Source: an uncultured Peptococcaceae bacterium
GTDB taxonomy: Bacteria; Bacillota; Dehalobacteriia; UBA4068
Assembly (NCBI GenBank): GCA_947307285.1
Contig: CAMZIS010000097.1
Span: 1 to 5,193 of the forward strand
Reading direction: 5' to 3'
Length of the DNA stretch: 5,193 bases
In this document: positions 1 through 5,193 of the stretch, piece by piece
Numbering within the stretch: position 1 is the first letter of the stretch
Layout of the letters: each line of letters begins with the position of its first letter
The notes under the pieces: generated by a model
What the model was told of the DNA's origin: nothing
Databases searched by the model: none
What the model saw: the letters and a program-made list of their open reading frames with translations, nothing else
Translations under genes and position numbers: made by a program

Positions 1-2666
1 GGCTGCCCACCCAGCCGCGGCTGAAAAAGGGAGCTATAGGCGATATGGACGATAACGGCGAGTATGTTAGTTTATACCACGACGCTAATACCCAGCGTTT
101 CAAGGAACGGCGCACGGCGGCCCGGGACAGCCTTAAAAAACTGAAAGACCGGTACTGCTCCCGCACCATAGCCCAGCTGGAGGAAGATATCGCCGCCACT
201 CGGCCCCTGCTGCAGGACCTGGCCGAGCTGGTCATAGCCTATGGCGAGAGAGCTGCCCGGGAAAAACGCCGCCGCAACTGGGTGGATTTCGCCGATCTGG
301 AGCAGCTTACACTTACACTGCTGGAGGACAAAGAGGAAGCAGCCGCCCTGCGCCGCGCCTTCGACGAGGTGCTGGTGGACGAATACCAGGATATCAACCA
401 GGTGCAGCACGCTATCGTTTCCCGCTTGGCCGGCGAGGGCTGTCTGTTCAGCGTGGGCGACGTGAAGCAGAGCATATACCGCTTCCGTTCTGCCGAACCG
501 CAGCTGTTTTTGGAAAAATACCGGCTCTTCGGCGAGGGCAGCCAGGGACGCCGCATCGACCTGAACCGGAATTTCCGCAGCAGCCGCCGGGTGGTGGAGG
601 GGATAAATCACCTGTTCCGCCGCCTGATGCTTGCTCCCGCCATGGAGCTGGATTATGACGAGGCCGCCGAGCTGAAGACCGAGTCGCCGGATGTCGGCCC
701 GCTGCCGGAGTTCCACCTCATCGATCTTGACCTTTCCGGCGGCGACGCCCCCAACGGTCTGTTGGCTGAGGGACGGCTCATCGCCCGCCGCATACTGGAA
801 CTGCGCGCCGAAGAGCCGGAGCTGGAGTATTCACAGATCGCCATCCTGCTGCGCTCCAGCCGGAACAGGGAAGAGATCATCGCCGCGGCATTGGCGGAAG
901 CCGGCATCCCGGCCGTGGCCAGCGGCGGCTCCGCCTTTGCCGAAAGCCCCGAGGTAGAGCTGGCCCTGGATCTGCTGCGGCTGATCGATAATCCTCGGCA
1001 GGACATCCCCCTGGCCGCCGTCCTGCGTTCACCCATCTTCGGGTTCAGCAGCGACCAGCTGGTTGAGATACGTCTTCTGGATAAAAAGGCCGAGCTGTGG
1101 CAGGCCCTGCATCTGGCCGCCGACAGCGACCTGTCCTGCGCCGGACGGGTACGCGCTTTCCTCGCGCAGCTTAACGCCTGGCGGCGGCTGGCCGCGGAAC
1201 GCGGCGTTGATCAGCTGCTGCTGCAGGTGTATAACGATACCTACCTCATGGGACTGGTCGGCGCCATGGAGGACGGCGAGCGGCGTCAGGCCAATCTGGA
1301 CCTGCTGTACGCCCGGGCCCATCAGTATCAGGAGCAAAGCGCCGCCGGTCTGTTCCGCTTCCTCTGCCGCATGGATGACGACCGCCGTCTGGACAGCGAC
1401 GTTGAAGCAGCCCTGCCGCCCCGCAAAGGCGCGGACGCGGTGCAGATCATGACCATCCATAAAAGCAAGGGGCTGGAATTCCCCGTGGTCTTCGTGGCCG
1501 GCTTGGCCGCGCGTTTCAACACCCGGGACGAAAAGCCGGACGTGATCTATCAAAGCGACCTGGGTCTGGCCGGCCGCCGGGTGCTGCGGGATCAGCATTT
1601 GAAATTCAATACCCTGTCCCATATGGCCGTGGCCCGCCGCCAGCGCGAACAAAGCCTGGCCGAGGAGATGCGTATCCTATATGTGGCGCTGACCCGGGCC
1701 AAGAAACGACTGATCCTTACCGCGTCCTCCCGCGAGCTCAGCCGCCAGGCCGCCGCCTGGCCGGAACGGCTGGACGGGGAGGGGAAGATGCAGCAATACG
1801 CCCTGACCGCCTCCCTCTCTCCTTTGGACTGGCTGGGCCCGGCCCTGCTTTCCGACGGCGGGGCCGCTCCTCTGCGGGAGCTGGCCGCAGGCCAGCTGCC
1901 CGCGCCGGTGGAAGAGGGCTGGCAGTGTTTTGTTCATCCCCTGTCAGAGTTGGCTTTGCCCACCCAAGCCGCAGAAAAGCAGACGTATGAGGCGGCTGTG
2001 GACGAAGGCCTGTTGGAGCAGGTGCGGCAGCGCTTTTCCTGGACCTATCCCCACGCGGATCGCTGCGCTTATCCCGCCAAATGGAGCGTCAGCGAGCTGA
2101 ACAGGCTGGGCCTCGCGGATGAGGAGCGGTCCGAGGTACGTTTGCTGCCGGACGTTGATGAGGAGCAAAGTCCCTCCGGCCTCGCCGCCAACGTCCGCGG
2201 CTCCGCCATCCACCGTATGCTGGAAGTGATGGACCTGTCCCGCGGCGGACGGGCCGATATATCCGCGCAGACGGAAACGCTGCAGGCCGCCGGCGTTTTG
2301 ACTCCGGACGAGGCCGCGGCGGTGGACGCGTCCGCGCTGGCGCGCTTTTTCCGCAGCGAGCTGGGCGCAAGGCTGGCCCGGGCCGAAAAGGTGCGGCGGG
2401 AGTCACCCTTCACCATCAGCCGCCCGCTGGACGACGACGATTTCGTACTGATCCAGGGCGTAGTCGACGCCGCCTTTTGGGAAGAGGACGGCTGGGTGCT
2501 GCTGGACTATAAGACCGGCGGCCGGGGCAAAAGCGACGGGCAGCTCGTGGCCCAATACGGCGAGCAGCTGTCCTGCTACCGTCAGGCCATAGAAGCCCTG
2601 TGGGGAGCCCCGGTGAAAGAGAGCTGGCTGTGTATGCTGGATCTGGGCCGGAACATACGCCTGTGA
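1..2666 (+). CDS. addA: ATP-dependent helicase/nuclease subunit A (AddA), 5'-truncated by the window edge
   Basis: AddA is the helicase-nuclease subunit of AddAB, which resects double-strand breaks for RecA-dependent repair. The frame is open from base 3 with no stop, so the ATG at 45 is internal; about 887 residues are visible. Compared with roughly 1200 for the family, about 300 N-terminal residues (including Walker A) lie upstream. Numbering from the ATG at 45, I see motif II DEYQD (112-116), motif III GDVKQSIYRFR (138-148), motif IV region NRNFRSS (174-180), motif V MTIHKSKGLEFP (469-480) and motif VI ILYVALTRAKKRLIL (544-558). The C-terminal RecB-type nuclease follows: AIH (His723), GVVD (Asp808), DYKT (Asp821, Lys823) and QLSCY (841-845). 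All expected catalytic residues are present, so both activities should be intact. The gene ends in tandem TGA-TAA stops directly before a terminator. Partner addB is usually adjacent and is expected upstream, but is not visible. RecB or UvrD/PcrA are less likely, given the combined motif spacing and the nuclease domain. Confidence 0.95.
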   Translation, partial: LPTQPRLKKGAIGDMDDNGEYVSLYHDANTQRFKERRTAARDSLKKLKDRYCSRTIAQLEEDIAATRPLLQDLAELVIAYGERAAREKRRRNWVDFADLEQLTLTLLEDKEEAAALRRAFDEVLVDEYQDINQVQHAIVSRLAGEGCLFSVGDVKQSIYRFRSAEPQLFLEKYRLFGEGSQGRRIDLNRNFRSSRRVVEGINHLFRRLMLAPAMELDYDEAAELKTESPDVGPLPEFHLIDLDLSGGDAPNGLLAEGRLIARRILELRAEEPELEYSQIAILLRSSRNREEIIAAALAEAGIPAVASGGSAFAESPEVELALDLLRLIDNPRQDIPLAAVLRSPIFGFSSDQLVEIRLLDKKAELWQALHLAADSDLSCAGRVRAFLAQLNAWRRLAAERGVDQLLLQVYNDTYLMGLVGAMEDGERRQANLDLLYARAHQYQEQSAAGLFRFLCRMDDDRRLDSDVEAALPPRKGADAVQIMTIHKSKGLEFPVVFVAGLAARFNTRDEKPDVIYQSDLGLAGRRVLRDQHLKFNTLSHMAVARRQREQSLAEEMRILYVALTRAKKRLILTASSRELSRQAAAWPERLDGEGKMQQYALTASLSPLDWLGPALLSDGGAAPLRELAAGQLPAPVEEGWQCFVHPLSELALPTQAAEKQTYEAAVDEGLLEQVRQRFSWTYPHADRCAYPAKWSVSELNRLGLADEERSEVRLLPDVDEEQSPSGLAANVRGSAIHRMLEVMDLSRGGRADISAQTETLQAAGVLTPDEAAAVDASALARFFRSELGARLARAEKVRRESPFTISRPLDDDDFVLIQGVVDAAFWEEDGWVLLDYKTGGRGKSDGQLVAQYGEQLSCYRQAIEALWGAPVKESWLCMLDLGRNIRL

Positions 2667-2667
2667 T

Positions 2668-2699
2668 AAAAAGCCTTCCGGTTTCGCGGGAGGCTTTTT
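2668..2699 (+). terminator. Rho-independent terminator of addA
   Basis: A 13-bp stem (AAAAAGCCTTCCG at 2668-2680 pairing with CGGGAGGCTTTTT at 2687-2699, one G-U pair) closes a six-base loop, GTTTCG, and ends in five T. It starts one base after the addA TGA, and the second in-frame stop TAA (2667-2669) overlaps its left arm. Because the left arm begins with five A, the hairpin could also work on the opposite strand, but no gene is seen there that would need it. Confidence 0.9.
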
Positions 2700-2702
2700 G
2701 CG

Positions 2703-2727
2703 TGCCGCGGAAGTAAAGACCGCGGCA
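2703..2727 (+). repeat. Perfect 8-bp inverted repeat in the addA-pnp gap
   Basis: TGCCGCGG (2703-2710) is followed by a nine-base A-rich spacer, AAGTAAAGA, and its exact reverse complement CCGCGGCA (2720-2727). As RNA it would form a stable GC-rich hairpin. As DNA it could be a dyad operator. It lies three bases after the addA terminator. A five-T run (2737-2741) begins nine bases after the stem, too far for a standard terminator. If pnp transcription begins upstream of it, it would sit in the 5' leader of the mRNA, where PNPase genes of enterobacteria carry an RNase III-cleaved hairpin used in autoregulation. That role here is inference only. I found no convincing -35/-10 pair in the gap. 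Confidence 0.6.
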
Positions 2728-2763
2728 ATCAGCTTATTTTTGAATAAATAGAGGATAAACCTG

Positions 2764-2816
2764 AAAAGGAGAGAATAATAACGGTTGGATAAAAAAGAAA
2801 AAGGAGAATAATAATG
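2764..2816 (+). repeat. Direct near-repeat of the pnp ribosome-binding/start segment
   Basis: AAAAGGAG-AG-AATAATAACG (2764-2783) and AAAAGGAG-AATAATAATG (2799-2816) are the same module 35 bases apart. They differ by a two-base insertion and one C/T change. The second copy is the actual pnp Shine-Dalgarno plus ATG. In the first, the start position reads ACG, followed by only two sense codons and a TAA. The segment is very A-rich, in contrast to the GC-rich genes on either side. Confidence 0.7.
2799..2806 (+). promoter_or_regulatory. Ribosome binding site of pnp
   Basis: AAAAGGAG is a strong Shine-Dalgarno sequence, seven bases before the ATG at 2814. It fixes the pnp start, and the A-rich surroundings should leave it unstructured, in keeping with strong translation. 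Confidence 0.9.
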
Positions 2817-4964
2817 CCAATCTTACGCAAAAGCATCGAGATCGCGGGACGTACGCTGACTCTCGAAACCGGCCGCATGGCCAAACAGGCCAGCGGCGCC
2901 ATCTTCGCCAGCTACGGCGATACTCAGGTCCTGTCCGCAGTGACCGTCAGCGACCAGCCCCGGGAAGGTATCGATTTCTTCCCCCTGCAGGTCGAATTTG
3001 AAGAAAAAATGTACGCCGTGGGCAAGATCCCCGGCGGTTTCATCAAGCGCGAAGGCCGTCCGGCGGAAAAGGCTATCCTCAGCTCCCGCCTCATCGACCG
3101 TCCGCTGCGCCCTCTTTTCCCCAAGGGCTTCCGCAACGACGTGCAGGTGGTCAACACCATCCTCTCCGTGGATCAGGATAACGCCCCGGACATGGTGGCC
3201 ATGATCGCCGCCTCCTGCGCGCTGCACATTTCCAAGATCCCCTTCAACGGCCCCATCGCCGGCATCACCGTGGGCCTGATCGACGGCCAGTATATCTTCA
3301 ATCCTACCGTGGAACAGGAAGAGCTCACCGAGATGCACGTTTCCGTGGCCGGCACCGCCGACGCGGTGATGATGGTGGAAGCGGGCGCCTGGGAGATCCC
3401 GGAATCGGTCATCCTGGAAGGCATCATGGCCGCCCACGAGGAGATCAAGCGCATAGTGGCCTTCATCGAGGAATTCCGGGCCGAGGCTCTGGAAATGGGC
3501 CTGGCCTCCCCGAAGATCGAATTCGTCAAGCCCGCTCCGCCGGAAGAGCTGGAAGCCGCCGTGCGTGAGCTGGCCTGCGATAAGTTCGCCGTCCTCATGC
3601 GCAAGTGCTGCGACGAGCGCACCCCGAAGGAGCAGCGGGAAGCCGAGATCGCCGCGCTGGAAGCCGAAGTGCAGGAAGCTTTGGCCGAGCGGTTCCCGGA
3701 TGACGCCGCCGTCATCGGCGACGTGCTCTACACCATCCAGAAAGAGACCATGCGCCGCCTCATCGCCAAGGACAAGGTCCGCATCGACGGCCGCCTCACC
3801 ACCGAAGTGCGGCCCATCACCTGTGAGGTGGGCGTGCTGGCCCGCACCCATGGCTCCTCCCTGTTCACCAGAGGTCAGACCCAGATTTTGAACGCCCTTA
3901 CCCTGGGCATGATCGGCGAACAGCAGAAACTGGACGGCGTTTCCCCCGAAACCAGCAAGCGCTATATGCATCAATACAACTTCCCGCCCTATTCCGTGGG
4001 CGAAGCTCGTCCCCTGCGTTCTCCGGGCCGGCGTGAGATCGGCCACGGCGCTCTGGCGGAACGGGCCCTGATCCCGGTGATCCCGGACGAGGAGACCTTC
4101 CCTTACGCCCTGCGTCTGGTGTCAGAAGCCATCGAATCCAACGGCTCCACCTCTATGGGCTCTGTCTGCGCTTCCACTCTGTCCCTGATGGACGCCGGCG
4201 TGCCCATCACCGCACCGGTAGCCGGCTGCGCCATGGGCCTCATCAAGGAAGGCGACGACGTGACCGTGCTCACCGACATCCAGGGCATGGAAGACTTCCT
4301 GGGCGACATGGACTTCAAGGTGGCCGGCACCGAAAAGGGCGTCACCGCCATCCAGATGGATATCAAGATCCCCGGCATCGACCGGGAGATCCTCACCAAG
4401 GCCCTGGCCCAGGCCAGAGAAGGCCGGATGTTCATCATGGGCAAGATGCTGGAATGCCTGCCCGAACCCCGCGCCACTATCTCCAAGTACGCGCCGCGCA
4501 TCATCACCATCCAGATCGACCCCGATAAGATCCGCGACGTCATCGGTTCCGGCGGCAAGGTCATCAAGAAGATCGTGGAAGTCACCGGCGCCGACATCGA
4601 CGTGGAAGAAGACGGCCGCGTCTTCATCTCCAGCGTGGACGGGACCATGGGCGAAAAAGCGCAGCAGATAATCGAAAGCATCGTCGCCGTCCCCGAGGTG
4701 GGCAAGATCTACCAGGGCACGGTGGTGGATATCAAGGACTTCGGCTGCTTCGTGGAGATCATCCCCGGCGTCATGGGCAACAAGGGCCGCGACGGCATGG
4801 TGCACATCTCCGAGTTGGCCAAGCGCCGGGTAGAGAAGTGCGAAGACGTCTGCAAGGTGGGCGACGTGATGTGGGTCAAGGTGCTGAACGTCGATCCCGG
4901 CACGGGCAAGGTCAAGCTCTCCCGCAAGCAGGCCATGGCCGATCTGGGCCTGTCCGACAAATAA
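2814..4964 (+). CDS. pnp: Polyribonucleotide nucleotidyltransferase (PNPase), complete
   Basis: PNPase is a cytoplasmic trimeric 3'-to-5' exoribonuclease that uses phosphate to release nucleoside diphosphates; it can also run in reverse to add 3' tails. The 716-residue product is the usual length. Domains in order: first RNase PH core (about 10-210) with GGFIKREGRP (74-83) and RLIDRPLRPLFP (92-103); helical domain (about 235-315); second RNase PH core (about 320-530) with RTHGSSLFTRGQTQ (344-357), FPPYSVGEARP (390-400) and SNGSTSMGSVC (442-452); KH domain (about 552-612) with its GSGG loop (578-581); S1 domain (about 625-705). Asp494, Asp500 and Lys502 in EDFLGDMDFKVAG match the catalytic Asp486, Asp492 and Lys494 of the E. 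coli enzyme, so it should be active. The central-pore loop reads FIKR rather than the enterobacterial FFRR. The S1 domain has about six extra residues near 653-658. A strong RBS sets the start. Codons appear more uniformly C-ending (ATC, GAC, AAG) than in addA, consistent with high expression. It appears to be monocistronic between two terminators; rpsO, its frequent upstream neighbour in bacteria, is not in the gap. Confidence 0.98.
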   Translation: MPILRKSIEIAGRTLTLETGRMAKQASGAIFASYGDTQVLSAVTVSDQPREGIDFFPLQVEFEEKMYAVGKIPGGFIKREGRPAEKAILSSRLIDRPLRPLFPKGFRNDVQVVNTILSVDQDNAPDMVAMIAASCALHISKIPFNGPIAGITVGLIDGQYIFNPTVEQEELTEMHVSVAGTADAVMMVEAGAWEIPESVILEGIMAAHEEIKRIVAFIEEFRAEALEMGLASPKIEFVKPAPPEELEAAVRELACDKFAVLMRKCCDERTPKEQREAEIAALEAEVQEALAERFPDDAAVIGDVLYTIQKETMRRLIAKDKVRIDGRLTTEVRPITCEVGVLARTHGSSLFTRGQTQILNALTLGMIGEQQKLDGVSPETSKRYMHQYNFPPYSVGEARPLRSPGRREIGHGALAERALIPVIPDEETFPYALRLVSEAIESNGSTSMGSVCASTLSLMDAGVPITAPVAGCAMGLIKEGDDVTVLTDIQGMEDFLGDMDFKVAGTEKGVTAIQMDIKIPGIDREILTKALAQAREGRMFIMGKMLECLPEPRATISKYAPRIITIQIDPDKIRDVIGSGGKVIKKIVEVTGADIDVEEDGRVFISSVDGTMGEKAQQIIESIVAVPEVGKIYQGTVVDIKDFGCFVEIIPGVMGNKGRDGMVHISELAKRRVEKCEDVCKVGDVMWVKVLNVDPGTGKVKLSRKQAMADLGLSDK

Positions 4965-4976
4965 ACCGCTGTTTTG

Positions 4977-5004
4977 AGGGCCGGGTGCGCACCCGGCCCT
5001 TTTT
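4977..5004 (+). terminator. Rho-independent terminator of pnp
   Basis: A perfect 24-base palindrome (4977-5000) gives a 10-bp stem, AGGGCCGGGT with ACCCGGCCCT, around a GCGC tetraloop, followed by a run of five T (5000-5004). It begins 12 bases after the pnp TAA. The stem is very GC-rich and should be strong, though the T run is short. The downstream frame starts five bases after it. Confidence 0.93.
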
Positions 5005-5021
5005 GCGTAATGGTGCCAGCT

Positions 5022-5193
5022 ATGGATAAAGCATACATGTGGAAAAAGCAGGCGGCCGCCGTGTTTTTCCCCCAGCGCAAATGCCCGGTCTGCGGCGGCT
5101 TCAGTCTGCGGGGAGCCTGCCCCGACTGTGCCCGCGATCTGGCGGCCCTGCGTCCCTGCCCGCTGTGCGCCACCTTCATCGCGCCTACGGAAA
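5022..5193 (+). CDS. ComF-family protein, N-terminal zinc-binding part only (runs off the right edge)
   Basis: The frame is open to the window end; only about 57 residues are seen. They hold three CxxC pairs: CPVCGG, ACPDC and CPLC, after a short hydrophobic stretch AAAVFFPQRK. This matches the N-terminus of ComF/GntX proteins, in which a small zinc-binding module precedes a phosphoribosyltransferase-like domain (not visible here). In naturally competent bacteria ComF helps bring single-stranded DNA into the cell; many carriers are not known to be competent, so the role here is open. The start is uncertain: ATGs at 5010, 5022 and 5037 are all in frame. None has a good Shine-Dalgarno sequence. 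The one at 5037 has a weak GGA ten bases upstream and puts the first Cys at residue 16, as is usual for the family. The frame is the same as that of pnp. Another zinc-ribbon protein cannot be excluded from this fragment. Confidence 0.75.
   Translation, partial: MDKAYMWKKQAAAVFFPQRKCPVCGGFSLRGACPDCARDLAALRPCPLCATFIAPTE

Noticed and set aside
45..47. ATG at 45 as the true start of addA
   Set aside because: The frame is open upstream to base 3, there is no Shine-Dalgarno sequence before it, and starting here would lack the Walker A region that an AddA helicase needs.
72..716. - strand 214-codon frame opposite addA
   Set aside because: Antisense to helicase motifs II-IV of addA; low-complexity Gln/Ala/Leu composition and no motif.
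2740..2767. Candidate promoter TTGAAT - 16 bases - TGAAAA before pnp
   Set aside because: The -35 matches 4 of 6 and the -10 only 3 of 6, and the -10 would overlap the upstream Shine-Dalgarno copy. In A/T-rich DNA such matches occur by chance.
2823..4046. Long (407-codon) open frame on the - strand opposite pnp
   Set aside because: It lies wholly antisense to a highly conserved gene. Its His/Asp/Gly-rich composition is what GC-rich antisense frames give, and it has no recognisable domain. Long antisense frames are expected when third positions are mostly C or G.
4122..4805. - strand open frames opposite the 3' half of pnp
   Set aside because: Asp/His/Ala-rich shadow translations with no domain, overlapping the catalytic, KH and S1 coding sequence.
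4838..5029. + strand 63-codon frame spanning the pnp end and terminator
   Set aside because: Out of frame with pnp, runs through the terminator, Arg/Gly-rich shadow translation, and overlaps the ComF-like start in another frame.

Overview
This window is an ordinary housekeeping stretch of a bacterial chromosome with all genes on the + strand: the 3' part of addA (recombination helicase-nuclease), a complete pnp (polynucleotide phosphorylase), and the first codons of a comF-like gene running off the right edge. The coding DNA looks clearly GC-rich, while the short pnp leader is A-rich. An AddA-type RecB-family protein, a Bacillota-like PNPase sequence and strong AAAAGGAG ribosome binding sites suggest a moderately high-GC member of the Bacillota (Clostridia or Negativicutes are possible). 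This placement is inference, not a sequence match.

Layout. Bases 1-2666 encode about 887 residues of AddA with no start in the window; helicase motifs II to VI and the whole C-terminal nuclease domain are present. The gene ends in tandem stops and an intrinsic terminator (2668-2699). The 147-base gap before pnp also holds a perfect 8-bp inverted repeat (2703-2727) and an A-rich leader in which the ribosome-binding/start segment of pnp occurs twice, the first copy with ACG in place of ATG. pnp (2814-4964) is full length with the two RNase PH cores, helical domain, KH and S1 domains, and conserved active-site residues. It is followed by a GC-rich perfectly palindromic terminator (4977-5004). 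Only five bases later an open frame begins that encodes a cysteine-rich zinc-binding N-terminus of the ComF type.

How the genes relate. AddA acts with AddB (expected just upstream, outside the window) in double-strand break repair. PNPase degrades RNA and, in some bacteria, also affects DNA repair. ComF-family proteins are linked to DNA uptake. The three are separated by terminators and probably are mostly independent units, although comF has almost no room for its own promoter and may depend on readthrough from pnp.

I see no mobile element, CRISPR array, tRNA, rRNA or clearly new system. The most notable non-coding signals are in the pnp leader and at the pnp/comF junction.
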